Below, piece after piece: positions 5,174-12,634 of a stretch of 22,721 nucleotides of DNA. Made by a program: the position numbers and the translations under genes. The notes under the pieces were generated by a model. That model saw only the letters and a list, made by a program, of their open reading frames with translations. It had not been told where the DNA came from and ran no database searches. The DNA comes from a virus: IMG/VR virus record IMGVR_UViG_3300011261_000266, positions 1 to 22,721 of that record. One strand, given 5' to 3'. Position 1 is the first letter of the stretch. Every line of letters begins with the position of its first letter.

Positions 5174-5452
5174 TATTACGAAACACCTGAGGACTTCTAT
5201 GAAGTCTTTGCCAACGAGAAAGATACAACACCCGAGCTTTCTGATATAGAGTACGCTCGTGAAAAGATGCAGGTCATACTTGATGGTCTGTATGGAGACA
5301 AGCCCCTAAACGATATGGAAGATGCTGTTTATGAAGTTTGTGGAGCTTTAGATATCCCCACGCCACTAAAGAAAGAGTTGAGCGTGAAAAAGAAGTCGAA
5401 TGAGTATTTCGAACTTGGCAAATACTTTATGGAGAATCAGGCCAAACTCTAA
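5168..5452 (+). CDS. Unknown acidic 94-aa protein, first gene of recombination operon
   Basis: The ATG has GGAG at spacing five and lies about 20 bases after the predicted transcription start. The protein begins MSYYETPEDFYEVFANEKD, is acidic in its first 55 residues and has a basic KKELSVKKKSNEY segment near residue 70. It has no membrane span and no recognised domain. It is followed after a few bases by the ERF gene and shares its transcript. An accessory role in recombination, or inhibition of a host nuclease as with lambda Gam, would fit the position but is not shown by the sequence. Confidence 0.65.
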   Translation: MSYYETPEDFYEVFANEKDTTPELSDIEYAREKMQVILDGLYGDKPLNDMEDAVYEVCGALDIPTPLKKELSVKKKSNEYFELGKYFMENQAKL

Positions 5453-5460
5453 AGGAGAAA

Positions 5461-6249
5461 ATGGCCGGAAAAATTATTAACTTTTCGGAGAATTTTATGA
5501 GCATACAACAAGAAACATACGTCACACAAGAACCGGTGAAGCCTGTCGACTTAAACAAGCTAACTGTCGAATTAAACAAGCTGTTTGAGGCCCTTGCCAA
5601 AGCGCAGCTAGAATATCAACCAGAACGAGCTCCTACTAAGCGTACGGAGTCTGTCGAATTAAACAAGCTGTTTGAGGCCCTTGCCAAAGCGCAGCTAGAC
5701 ATGGAAGTTGCTAAAACTGATAGCACCAACCCATATTTTAAAAGCAAATATGCAGACCTTAAAGCATTAATCGACGCCTCTAGGCCTTTTCTAGCTAAGA
5801 ATGGTATTTGTGTTGTTCAGAGACCTATTCCCGCTGAAGATGGTAGACCTTACCTTTACACAAGAATGGGGCATCTGTCTGGGCAGTGGATGGAGAGTTT
5901 TATGCCTATTAATCCTCCCAAGCAAGATATTCAAACCCTTGGATCGTATCTCACTTACTTAAGAAGATACTCTTACTCAAGTATGGTTGGAGTTGTTGCT
6001 GGAGATGAGGATGATGATGGTGAAACAGCCATGACGTCATCTAGGCAACCTACACAGATCCAGAGCATTGCGATATCCAAAGCTCAACTTAACATCCTTG
6101 CTGAAGAGCTCAAGGGTGAAGAGGGAATCCTTGAAAATATGCTAAAGGCTTTTGCTATATCAAAGCTTTCTGATTTACCTCAAACACGTTATACTAAGTG
6201 CATTGAAAGAATTAGAGAGATCAAACGTAACAGAGAAGGAGACAAGTAA
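5461..6249 (+). CDS. erf: ERF-family single-strand annealing protein
   Basis: ERF proteins coat single-stranded DNA and anneal complementary strands, recircularising or recombining phage genomes, usually with a partner exonuclease. The family core is clear: STNPYFKSKYADLKALIDA (88-106), LAKNGICVVQ (111-120), GHLSGQWMES (138-147), IQTLGSYLTYLRRYSY (157-172) and GDEDDDGETA (181-190). A C-terminal helical region with a basic end follows. The N-terminus is odd: a 49-bp segment is duplicated (5564-5612, 5651-5699), giving VELNKLFEALAKAQL twice. Two starts are possible: ATG 5461 (GGAG at spacing three) and in-frame ATG 5497 (GGAG at spacing six, in a context like the 5168 start). The second may be the true start. 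SSB follows with a TAATG overlap. Confidence 0.9.
   Translation: MAGKIINFSENFMSIQQETYVTQEPVKPVDLNKLTVELNKLFEALAKAQLEYQPERAPTKRTESVELNKLFEALAKAQLDMEVAKTDSTNPYFKSKYADLKALIDASRPFLAKNGICVVQRPIPAEDGRPYLYTRMGHLSGQWMESFMPINPPKQDIQTLGSYLTYLRRYSYSSMVGVVAGDEDDDGETAMTSSRQPTQIQSIAISKAQLNILAEELKGEEGILENMLKAFAISKLSDLPQTRYTKCIERIREIKRNREGDK
5543..5699 (+). repeat. In-frame duplication in the N-terminus of erf
   Basis: Forty-nine bases are identical at 5564-5612 and 5651-5699 (87-bp offset, 29 codons). A shorter third copy with one change covers 5543-5561. Identity at silent sites means the duplication is recent or kept uniform. It doubles a short amphipathic helix ahead of the annealing domain. Confidence 0.9.
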
Positions 6250-6620
6250 TGCAACAGATAATGATTCTTGGTTTTGTGGGCAAAGACCCCGAAGAAAAAT
6301 CAACACAAAAAGGCTCTAAAGGATATTTCTTTCCTGTAGCTGTAGAAAGCTTTTCTAAAGGTGAGAAGAAAACAATCTGGTACCAAATTCAAGTTTGGGA
6401 CGTTGGTCTGTTTAACATGGCCAAGGCTATAAAAAAGGGATCTCTTATTGTGGTTTCCGGAACGCTTGGTGAGACATCTATCTATCAAGCGAAAGACGGA
6501 GAAAACAGAGTAAACCTTTCTATTAAAGCGATGTCCCTCACTTTTGTTCCTGGTAAGAAATCTGATGCAGATCCTCAAAGCGTTAAGCAGGACGATGCTG
6601 ATATTTCGGGAATGTTTTAG
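6249..6620 (+). CDS. ssb: Single-stranded DNA-binding protein
   Basis: SSB protects single-stranded DNA in replication and recombination and recruits partners through its C-terminal tip. The 123-aa product opens MQQIMILGFVGKDPEEKSTQ, the usual beta-strand 1 and loop. It continues with YFFPVAVE, KKTIWYQIQVWD (a WY pair at a stacking position), KGSLIVVSGTL and INLS-like strands of an OB fold. The tail is short and acidic and ends DDADISGMF rather than the DDDIPF type, keeping the terminal Phe but lacking the Pro. AAGGAG lies seven bases before the ATG, and the start overlaps the erf stop as TAATG. Confidence 0.9.
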   Translation: MQQIMILGFVGKDPEEKSTQKGSKGYFFPVAVESFSKGEKKTIWYQIQVWDVGLFNMAKAIKKGSLIVVSGTLGETSIYQAKDGENRVNLSIKAMSLTFVPGKKSDADPQSVKQDDADISGMF

Positions 6621-6623
6621 ATT

Positions 6624-7505
6624 ATGAAAATTGTTAACTTTCTAGAAGGACAAGGGAGTGACGATTGGTTAAAATGGAGGCGCGGAGGAATCGGTGCCTC
6701 CGACATACCAGTTATCATGGGTACCAACCGCTATACTACTCCATTAAAGCTATGGAATAAGAAGTGCGGCTTTGAATCTGAAGACGTTGTAAATTCTGCT
6801 ATTATGCATGGAGTTAAAAATGAAGGTGTGGCTCGGGATTGGATTAATGAGAATCATAATCTTAAGCTAGAACCTATTTGCTTGGAAGATGAAGAGCATT
6901 CTCATTTTAGAGCTTCTTTAGATGGGTACGACAAAGACCAAAGAACCCTAGTAGAGATTAAATGCCCTGTTACTGACTCAATTTTAGATGATGTTCGAGT
7001 AAGGCAAAAAGTTCCGGAGTACTGGCTTGATCAAATCCAATGGCAAATAATCTTATGTAACCCCATTAGGGCAATGATTGCTGTATGGGACTATCGATAT
7101 AATTCGTGTGTAACTATTGAAGCTTTCTGTCTGCCTGAAAGACAAGAGAAGATGAAAGAGAGAGCTCATGATTTTTGGAGAAAGGTGGTATGTGGAGTAC
7201 AGCCAGAACCACAATCTCAAGACTACATTGTTATAGAGACCCCTGAGCTCAAAGAGTTTCTTAAGGAGTATGGAGAGTTAGATAAACAAGAAAAACGAGT
7301 TAAGACCCGCAAGAAAGAGCTCAAACAGCAGATCATAGAGCAAGGTGATGATGGGAACTTTTTGTCTTATGGCTATTGCATAACTCGGTGCATGCCTAAA
7401 ACTACCTACGATATTCCTAAAATGAAGATGGACGGAATCGATGTCGATAAATACATTCGTCAGTCAAAGTCGATTGGGTTTTATAAGATTAACGTTCCTA
7501 AATAA
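6624..7505 (+). CDS. YqaJ-family phage exonuclease (lambda Exo type)
   Basis: These nucleases resect double-stranded ends 5' to 3' and hand the single strand to an annealing protein. The 293-aa product carries the PD-(D/E)xK core: RRGGIGASDIPVIMG (19-33), HGVKNEGVAR (62-71), FRASLDG with catalytic Asp100, VEIKCP with Glu111 and Lys113, and DQIQWQIILC (136-145), the QxxxQ helix of the family. A helical, basic C-terminal region (about 210-260) may contact DNA or the ERF protein. The ATG is three bases after the ssb stop, with only a weak SD, suggesting coupling. It completes an exonuclease/annealase/SSB set. Confidence 0.9.
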   Translation: MKIVNFLEGQGSDDWLKWRRGGIGASDIPVIMGTNRYTTPLKLWNKKCGFESEDVVNSAIMHGVKNEGVARDWINENHNLKLEPICLEDEEHSHFRASLDGYDKDQRTLVEIKCPVTDSILDDVRVRQKVPEYWLDQIQWQIILCNPIRAMIAVWDYRYNSCVTIEAFCLPERQEKMKERAHDFWRKVVCGVQPEPQSQDYIVIETPELKEFLKEYGELDKQEKRVKTRKKELKQQIIEQGDDGNFLSYGYCITRCMPKTTYDIPKMKMDGIDVDKYIRQSKSIGFYKINVPK

Positions 7506-7524
7506 TCTCACACTATAATGGGGT

Positions 7525-7809
7525 TTACCTGCCTGCTCTTTCTTGAGCAGGTATATTTGAGTAATCTCCTGACCACTTCCCTTCGTTTTCATAGTAATAG
7601 AGCGCGTCTTTTAATTTTTGCTCGTATTGAATCTTTTCTAACTCGTTTTTTTGTCGGTACTTAGAAATGACTTCATCTATTTTTCTTTCTTGAGAGTGTT
7701 TATGGTTTCGCTCGCTTTTTTTAGACGATACTTTCCCTACGAAAAAAGTGGCGATGGCTATTAAAAACATAACAGCTGTTGTGACCATTGAGGCTTCTTT
7801 TATTTTCAT
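7525..7809 (-). CDS. One-span membrane protein with charged helical tail, 94 aa
   Basis: The ATG at 7809 is preceded by AGGA at about eight bases. Residues 8-26 are a transmembrane span (MVTTAVMFLIAIATFFVGK), followed by a strongly charged, probably coiled-coil region (SSKKSERNHKHSQERKIDEV to about residue 70). The C-terminus is short and polar (YSNIPAQERAGR). It is the last gene of the leftward late operon, downstream of the tail fibres, where lysis genes such as inner-membrane spanins are often found, and the topology fits. No endolysin is visible in the window, so the lysis role is a guess. It converges with the YqaJ gene. Confidence 0.6.
   Translation of the reverse strand: MKIKEASMVTTAVMFLIAIATFFVGKVSSKKSERNHKHSQERKIDEVISKYRQKNELEKIQYEQKLKDALYYYENEGKWSGDYSNIPAQERAGR
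7532..7551. terminator. Hairpin between convergent operons (weak terminator candidate)
   Basis: CCTGCTC (7532-7538) pairs with GAGCAGG (7545-7551) around a six-base loop. It lies 27 bases after the YqaJ stop and inside the last codons of the leftward gene. No long T-run follows on either strand, so termination would be partial. Confidence 0.3.
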
Positions 7810-7822
7810 AGTTTTTTCCTAG

Positions 7823-8818
7823 TTAGACAAAGTAAAATATGGTTTGATTTAAAAGGGTTCCGCTAGTGAATTCCGTATCAGTTACTGAGTTAAATATTTT
7901 ATTATCACCGCTTCTAGACAATAAGACATCTCCTACTGCACCCCTCACTCCAGCAAAAACTGAGGTGTATCCTACTCCAAGATTAATATTCGCGAATCCA
8001 CATGCTGAGGAGTATTCTGATAAAGTGGCAGGAGTAAAAGGAAGACCAGTGATAGTTGCTGCCCCAGTTTCAGATCCTTTTGAGGTAAGACTCACTCTAA
8101 ACCCAATGTAAACAATATTTCCAATGCGAGTATAATGCCCCTCTTGGGTAGAATATTCAATTCCTGTTGTTTCTCCTCCAAACTTGAGAACTGGAGTCCA
8201 AGTGCCAGTTTCATAGGCACTCATTATATTAGAGCCATCATCGAAAGTCAGTCCATCTGCGTAGACATTATCCCATGAGTTAGTAGCTGACCCTAAAGAA
8301 TCGGCCCTATCAGTTGAGGGGACTATTGGAGCAGCGGTTACTGAGATAGTTCCGGACCCATTAGGAGCAATTATGACATCTCCGTTAACATCCGTGCTTG
8401 AAAGAGTGTTTCCATTAAGCTCTAAATTATCTACAGTCAGTTGGGTTAGGCCCAGTACATTTGCATCTAAATTAACTGTTGCATTCGACCCAGCTCCACT
8501 GGTATTGACATTGGTTCCACCTAGAACTCCAACAACACCTGAACCATCAGGAGGTATGTTCCCTCCACTATCTCCAGCCAAAAACTGAACGTCACCCGTT
8601 GTCGCTCCTCCAAGCTTTATCCATACTCCGCTTGTTGTAGTTTTAGAAGTTAAATACCATAGATCATCGGATGAAGTATCATTCCAAAAATCTCTAACCT
8701 TGAAATTTCTATAATCGGTCGTTAATGGAGCTCTGTTGCGTCTAAATATACGAACGGGAACTTGATCATTGGCTGGATATTCGAGGGGAGACTGAGGTTG
8801 ATTATTGTTAGTGCTCAT
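7823..8818 (-). CDS. Tail fibre protein, paralogue of the tailspike C-terminal half
   Basis: 331 aa. The N-terminal about 85 residues include a virion-attachment-like segment (QVPVRIFRRNRAPLTTDYRN). Residues about 100-265 are the module also present in the upstream tailspike: GGTNVNTSGAGSNATVNLD, LTVDNLELNGNTLSSTD, VPSTDRADSLGSATNSWDNV, then GTWTPVLKFGG, typical of fibre shafts leading to a beta-sandwich tip. The last about 65 residues differ from the paralogue, consistent with a receptor-contact tip. The start overlaps the tailspike stop (ATGA) and has GGAGG nine bases upstream. It probably forms a second adhesin or a short fibre of the same tail. Confidence 0.75.
   Translation of the reverse strand: MSTNNNQPQSPLEYPANDQVPVRIFRRNRAPLTTDYRNFKVRDFWNDTSSDDLWYLTSKTTTSGVWIKLGGATTGDVQFLAGDSGGNIPPDGSGVVGVLGGTNVNTSGAGSNATVNLDANVLGLTQLTVDNLELNGNTLSSTDVNGDVIIAPNGSGTISVTAAPIVPSTDRADSLGSATNSWDNVYADGLTFDDGSNIMSAYETGTWTPVLKFGGETTGIEYSTQEGHYTRIGNIVYIGFRVSLTSKGSETGAATITGLPFTPATLSEYSSACGFANINLGVGYTSVFAGVRGAVGDVLLSRSGDNKIFNSVTDTEFTSGTLLNQTIFYFV
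8211..8522. repeat. Recombination-homogenised fibre module, copy in short fibre
   Basis: Bases 8211-8344 match 9200-9333 at 133 of 134 positions, and 8464-8522 match 9453-9511 at all 59. The 119 bp between the two tracts differ at many sites, mostly silent. This mosaic of identical and diverged blocks points to gene conversion. Confidence 0.9.
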
Positions 8819-10824
8819 GCAAAATACCCTCCCGTGACAGTTAAAATTGAATTGTTAGCGAAGTCAACATCCGAAAGTCCAGATGCCGTTCCAGAAGTGT
8901 CAGCTTCTTGTATTATAAGGGTGGTACTGGAATCCGCAAGAGCTACATAGGCCAGATATGCGGAAGATGTTAGGGTTATATTCGCGGACCTAGCCAAATT
9001 CCAATATACATCTCCTACAGAGGCAAACGGTAATCCTGTGATCGTCGCATTTCCCGTAGAAGAACCTTTGTTTGTAAGATTAAACACACACCTTATAAAA
9101 ACAAAATTTCCAATTCGGGTATAAGTCCCAGATTGATTTGAATAGGTAATTCCTACGCTCGCCCCTCCAAACTCTAAAACAGGAGTCCAACTTCCGGTCT
9201 CATAGGCACTCATTATATTAGAGCCGTCATCGAAAGTCAGTCCATCTGCGTAGACATTATCCCATGAGTTAGTAGCTGACCCTAAAGAATCGGCCCTATC
9301 AGTTGAGGGGACTATTGGAGCAGCGGTTACTGAAACTGTTCCCGATCCGTCGGGAGCTATTATCACATCCCCATTAGTATCAGTACTGGACAAAGTGTTT
9401 CCGTTAAATTCTAAATTATCTACTGTCAGATCCGTTAACCCCAGTACATCTCCATCTAAATTAACTGTTGCATTCGACCCAGCTCCACTGGTATTGACAT
9501 TGGTTCCACCTGCTAGGGTTAGAACTCCTGCCGCCGGCGTAGCAGTTCCTGAATCTGTAGGATACGAATTAGCGACCGTTCCTCCGCCCGCTTCTAGGTT
9601 TAAACTATTCGCTCCAGGAGTAAACGTAACTGTCCCTCCACTAGAGGTTAAAGAAGCAAAAGCTGGATCTGCTCCAGTAGCTCCAATCAATAACTCTCCA
9701 TTTGAACCAGCTGCAGTGGCCACCATATTAGTGGTAGCTCCCTGACCTAGAATGACTCCATGGTCGGTGTAATCAGATTTATAGGTGGCTGAATAGGAAT
9801 TTCCTCCAGCTATAGTCAGTGTACCTGCAATATTATTGTCGTCAGGAAATCCGATGGAAGTTAAAGTTAATGTTCCCGTTCCTGTACCACCTAGAGCTGG
9901 ATTATTTGTAGATTGAATCTCTCCATTTGAAATAGAAAAATTTCCAGTGGAGTTAAAAGTTAAGGCTTGTGCTGCCCCTCCTCTAAAATTGGTGTCTATC
10001 GCAAATCCTGTTAGAGATCCCCCAATAGTGACAGAGTTAGCAAATTTAACTCCGTTTTGAAAGAAAACATCTCCCGCTCCCTGCATATTGACTGGACAAT
10101 TTACATTGCATGTATCAAATCTAAGAAACCCGGATGCATCTCCATTGAGTTCCATAACTTTGGAGCCCGCTCCCATTTCTACATTTAAAAACTTTATGGT
10201 GGAAGACCCTGTAACATTATTTACCACTCCATCTTCAGTGCTCGCCTCAACGCAGTTATCCATTAATAATTCTCCCGTCCAATTGGGAAGATTAAAAATA
10301 TATCCGTCTGTGATGACTACGAAACAGTTATTAATGTTGAAAGTAGTAGTACCCGCCGCAGCAGAATTAAGGACATCGGTGGCTGTTACTAACACAAATC
10401 CATCAAAATTAACTGTTCCTGATGTAGGAGGGGTATGAACTCCCACTATCGTTGGCTCTCCATCACTACCTTGCAATGTAATTGAGGAAGTAATATTTAA
10501 ATCCTCAGTATATGTTCCAGGTTGTACCCAAATCATATTAACTCCGCCCGCTAAAGTGGCAGCATCTATTGCTGATTGAATAGTGGTATATCCTGCCTGA
10601 CCTGAAGGGCCTACCACATATGGGGTAATTGGATAGCCGCCTACAGAAGAATCTACAGTAAGTGTATTAGTTCCGGGATCTCCAGTGATCGTGGTGGTAT
10701 CTCCACCAAGTATATTAATATTAAAAGCCCCATCTGGTCCAACGGGACCTCCTGTATTTCCAGTAAGAGTTTCGATATCACTTCCAGCAGAGCTAAAGTC
10801 TGTCAACGGTCCTTGCTGCGACAT
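8815..10824 (-). CDS. Tailspike/tail fibre with beta-helix domain
   Basis: 669 aa. A short N-terminal glycine-rich part (residues 1-60, GGPVGPDGAFNINILGGDTT) precedes a pectate-lyase-like right-handed beta-helix beginning YTTIQSAIDAATLAGG (about 79-94) and WVQPGTYTEDLNI (99-111), with regular short strands and Asn/Gly turns to about residue 340. A linker then leads to the shaft module shared with the next gene (about 435-560) and a distinct C-terminal beta domain ending VTGGYFA. Such proteins bind and sometimes cut surface polysaccharide; I cannot identify catalytic residues. GGAGG lies before the ATG, which overlaps the upstream stop as TAATG. Confidence 0.8.
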   Translation of the reverse strand: MSQQGPLTDFSSAGSDIETLTGNTGGPVGPDGAFNINILGGDTTTITGDPGTNTLTVDSSVGGYPITPYVVGPSGQAGYTTIQSAIDAATLAGGVNMIWVQPGTYTEDLNITSSITLQGSDGEPTIVGVHTPPTSGTVNFDGFVLVTATDVLNSAAAGTTTFNINNCFVVITDGYIFNLPNWTGELLMDNCVEASTEDGVVNNVTGSSTIKFLNVEMGAGSKVMELNGDASGFLRFDTCNVNCPVNMQGAGDVFFQNGVKFANSVTIGGSLTGFAIDTNFRGGAAQALTFNSTGNFSISNGEIQSTNNPALGGTGTGTLTLTSIGFPDDNNIAGTLTIAGGNSYSATYKSDYTDHGVILGQGATTNMVATAAGSNGELLIGATGADPAFASLTSSGGTVTFTPGANSLNLEAGGGTVANSYPTDSGTATPAAGVLTLAGGTNVNTSGAGSNATVNLDGDVLGLTDLTVDNLEFNGNTLSSTDTNGDVIIAPDGSGTVSVTAAPIVPSTDRADSLGSATNSWDNVYADGLTFDDGSNIMSAYETGSWTPVLEFGGASVGITYSNQSGTYTRIGNFVFIRCVFNLTNKGSSTGNATITGLPFASVGDVYWNLARSANITLTSSAYLAYVALADSSTTLIIQEADTSGTASGLSDVDFANNSILTVTGGYFA
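9200..9511. repeat. Recombination-homogenised fibre module, copy in tailspike
   Basis: Partner of 8211-8522, with identical tracts at 9200-9333 (one mismatch) and 9453-9511 (none). The intervening 9334-9452 is diverged. Orientation is the same in both genes, so recombination between them would delete about 1 kb and fuse the fibres. Confidence 0.9.
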
Positions 10825-11168
10825 TATTTTCCTCCCTCAGCTGACATTACTTCAGCCCATACACTTCCTGAGGTTCCGAGTGTTGAGACGTACTTCACAT
10901 AGATTTGAGTTCCAGAAGCAATAAATAGCCCATCATCTCTAACTCTATTGGCTGATAAATCTAAAAGTTTGAATGAGTTAGAAGCTAATCGAAGATTATC
11001 AACAACTCCATCAAAGGAAATATATACTTGCTCGTTTGTTTGATTTTGAAAGGAAATAAGGCGGACATTATCCGAAGTAGGTACTCCTAAAGCCGCATAG
11101 GTTCCTGTGACTGAGCCGAACGCCAGCTCTCGTATTGCATCAAAATAAACTCGTGTTCCAAATGCCAT
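10824..11168 (-). CDS. Small virion structural protein, 114 aa
   Basis: The protein (starts MAFGTRVYFDAIRELAFGSV) is a compact beta-rich domain with TYAALGVP, VRLISFQNQTNEQVYISFDG and IYVKYVSTLGTSG segments. I associate this type with small neck or tail proteins of podoviruses, usually next to fibre genes. It has no signal or membrane span. It is translationally coupled to the tailspike (TAATG) and may form the adaptor on which the spike sits. That role is inferred from position only. Confidence 0.65.
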   Translation of the reverse strand: MAFGTRVYFDAIRELAFGSVTGTYAALGVPTSDNVRLISFQNQTNEQVYISFDGVVDNLRLASNSFKLLDLSANRVRDDGLFIASGTQIYVKYVSTLGTSGSVWAEVMSAEGGK

Positions 11169-11178
11169 ATATCATCCT

Positions 11179-11961
11179 TTATGATAAAAAGTTTTCAAGA
11201 GTTACATATTTATTTATTACAAAGTACATGTCGTAATTGCTAGTTATCGAAACAGTCCCACTTCCAGATAACTTTACTGCTTGCACTCTAATATCGGACT
11301 TACTAGGGGCTTGTATGGGAAAATTAAATGGTTGATAAAAGGACGCATCATTAATGTTAAGTCTAAATCGAGTTATCCACGCCCCCCCCTCTGTCCGAGT
11401 TTGTAATGTAACTAAAGCTCGATCATTATTTTCTGTACCTAGAGTCAAATTTTTAATAAAACCTGTGTATCCGGCAGGAACGGTACATTGACTCTTAAGA
11501 GTAGATCCTAAAGAAGCACTGATCTTTGCTTGAGGAGTTCCTGCGGTAGAAGCTGTCGCCGTAATCGTTCCCGCATTAACTCCGGCATTTCCCACCGAAC
11601 TTACAACCATTCGATTGATTCTAATAAAGCTGCTTTGGGTGGCGACCTCGGTAATCCCGTTCATAACAACCTCTTCTTTTAGAGATTGGTAATTATCATC
11701 TAATCCAAATATAGTGATAGTACGAGCTCCATCTCCTAAAGGATTTCCGTCGTCATCGGAGCTCGAAGAAACTATATCCATTTTTTCAGCTGAGGCAAGA
11801 AAGGAAAGTACTCCTCCTTCTTCCCACACATCTTCAGTGATGGTATCGATATCGGGGTTTATGGCATAGATGGTTTGTCCAGCTACTCCAAAAACTTTGT
11901 TAGCCGCTACTTTTAAATCAAAAGTCCAAGGCTCCCACGGAAGTTCGTTTTGTATACTCAT
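11179..11961 (-). CDS. Virion structural protein, 260 aa
   Basis: The product opens MSIQNELPWEPWTFDLKVAA and contains DVWEEGGVLSFLASAEKMDI and SSSSDDDGNPLGDGARTITI. I recognise this pattern from predicted structural proteins of aquatic and uncultured podoviruses, annotated there only as structural. The rest is beta-rich, with VNAGTITATASTAGTP, AGYTGFIKNLTLGTENNDRA and a C-terminal jelly-roll-like part (SDIRVQAVKLSGSGTVSIT). It precedes the 114-aa gene by 10 bp. It is now the first gene of the leftward fibre operon after the rightward cassette, and its original upstream neighbour survives only as a fragment. Confidence 0.7.
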   Translation of the reverse strand: MSIQNELPWEPWTFDLKVAANKVFGVAGQTIYAINPDIDTITEDVWEEGGVLSFLASAEKMDIVSSSSDDDGNPLGDGARTITIFGLDDNYQSLKEEVVMNGITEVATQSSFIRINRMVVSSVGNAGVNAGTITATASTAGTPQAKISASLGSTLKSQCTVPAGYTGFIKNLTLGTENNDRALVTLQTRTEGGAWITRFRLNINDASFYQPFNFPIQAPSKSDIRVQAVKLSGSGTVSITSNYDMYFVINKYVTLENFLS

Positions 11962-11971
11962 GGCTGACCTA

Positions 11972-12109
11972 TTAAAGTTGTCTTACGATAAAATAGTTCA
12001 CAACCGAAAGATCGCCCGTCTCAGTAGATCCCGGTGTTCCCGTTTGCAACGCGGTAATAGTGAAACTTGTGGCTGCACTAATCGAAACATCCAGTTCTCC
12101 GATTGTCCT
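11972..12109 (-). pseudogene. C-terminal remnant of a structural gene
   Basis: On the minus strand an open frame of 45 codons ends at TAA 11972. It encodes a peptide typical of the end of a tail protein: TIGELDVSISAATSFTITAL, then QTGTPGSTETGDLSVVNYFI, then VRQL. No start codon or ribosome site is present. The frame is closed upstream by TAG at 12112-12110, exactly where the sequence changes to the very AT-rich leader of the rightward cassette. The stop is ten bases before the next gene, normal operon spacing. I read it as the surviving end of a gene whose front was removed when the cassette arrived. Confidence 0.6.
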
Positions 12110-12161
12110 CTAAATTTTATTATTACTTTCTTTCCATTTACTACGAAAATTATTTTAATTC

Positions 12162-12189
12162 TTGGGGGAATAAGGGTTTGTGGTATAAT
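12162..12189 (+). promoter_or_regulatory. Extended -10 promoter of the rightward cassette
   Basis: TGGTATAAT at 12181-12189 is a perfect extended -10 (TGn plus TATAAT). A poor -35 (TTGGGG, 12162-12167) lies 16 bp upstream, as is common for extended -10 promoters. The first gene of the cassette begins 32 bp downstream of the -10. Confidence 0.65.
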
Positions 12190-12220
12190 TGGCTGTAAAT
12201 ACGGTAAATGGAGGAAGAAA

Positions 12221-12403
12221 ATGGTTAAGCAAAAGAAAGTTACGTTTGAAATGCCAAAAGAATTAGCCGCTAAAATTAAAGGCTACTCGGCTCTTTCTAA
12301 TATTCCTATGCGGCTTTTTATTGTTCGCACCTTATGGGATAAAATTCGTAAGATAGAAAAGGGTGAAGACAAGACCATTAAAATAGAAAAGAAGGAGACA
12401 TAA
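12221..12403 (+). CDS. Ribbon-helix-helix DNA-binding protein, 60 aa
   Basis: The start is fixed by GGAGGA five bases before ATG 12221; a longer open frame upstream is non-coding leader. The protein begins MVKQKKVTFEMPKELAAKIK, with a basic beta-strand (KKVTFEM), helix A (KELAAKIKGYSALSN), a turn at Pro, helix B (MRLFIVRTLWDKIRKIEKG) and a basic tail. This is the Arc/CopG fold order, in which paired strands enter the DNA major groove. It is the first gene of an opposing cassette directly under the extended -10 promoter, so it probably controls that promoter. It could also be the DNA-binding half of a toxin-antitoxin-like pair with the small membrane proteins. Both are inference. Confidence 0.65.
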   Translation: MVKQKKVTFEMPKELAAKIKGYSALSNIPMRLFIVRTLWDKIRKIEKGEDKTIKIEKKET

Positions 12404-12404
12404 A

Positions 12405-12614
12405 ATGGATTGGTATCAAATTTTAGCGCTGGTAGGACCTACGGTAACTCTTTTCTTATGGAGTCGTAGTGAATCTAGAGCTGATTCCAGGAGAGTTGAA
12501 TACTTAGTCGCCGCTATGAATACAGAAATGAAAGACTTTCATGGGCGTCTATGCAGTATTGAAGCTCAGTGGAAGGGAGTTAAATTAGAAAAAGACAAAT
12601 CGCAAGAAAGTTAA
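12405..12614 (+). CDS. Small one-span membrane protein with helical tail, cassette paralogue 1
   Basis: 69 aa beginning MDWYQILALVGPTVTLFLW, a single N-terminal transmembrane span (about 3-19), followed by SRSESRADSRRVEYLVAAMN and a helical charged tail to the end. AAGGAG lies seven bases before the ATG, and the stop of the regulator is one base away. The leader and first codons (AAGGAG, seven bases, ATGGATTGG) are repeated almost exactly at the next gene, showing tandem duplication. The basic residues just after the span put the tail in the cytoplasm. No family recognised. Confidence 0.7.
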   Translation: MDWYQILALVGPTVTLFLWSRSESRADSRRVEYLVAAMNTEMKDFHGRLCSIEAQWKGVKLEKDKSQES

Positions 12615-12634
12615 ACAAAAAAAGGAGAGCTAAA

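Noticed and set aside
7514-7519. TATAAT after the YqaJ gene as a promoter
   Set aside because: No -35 or extended -10, and no plus-strand gene follows.
8815-10824. Diversity-generating retroelement acting on the fibre genes
   Set aside because: No reverse transcriptase or template repeat is visible, and the differences between copies are spread over all bases, not biased to adenines.
7866-10924. Rightward open frames of 60-116 aa opposite the fibre genes
   Set aside because: They are shadows of the fibre genes with no ribosome sites and composition reflecting the opposite strand.
11870-12220. Rightward open frame upstream of the RHH gene as an N-terminal extension
   Set aside because: It crosses the opposite-strand start of the 260-aa gene, the structural-gene remnant and the promoter, while a strong SD fixes ATG 12221.
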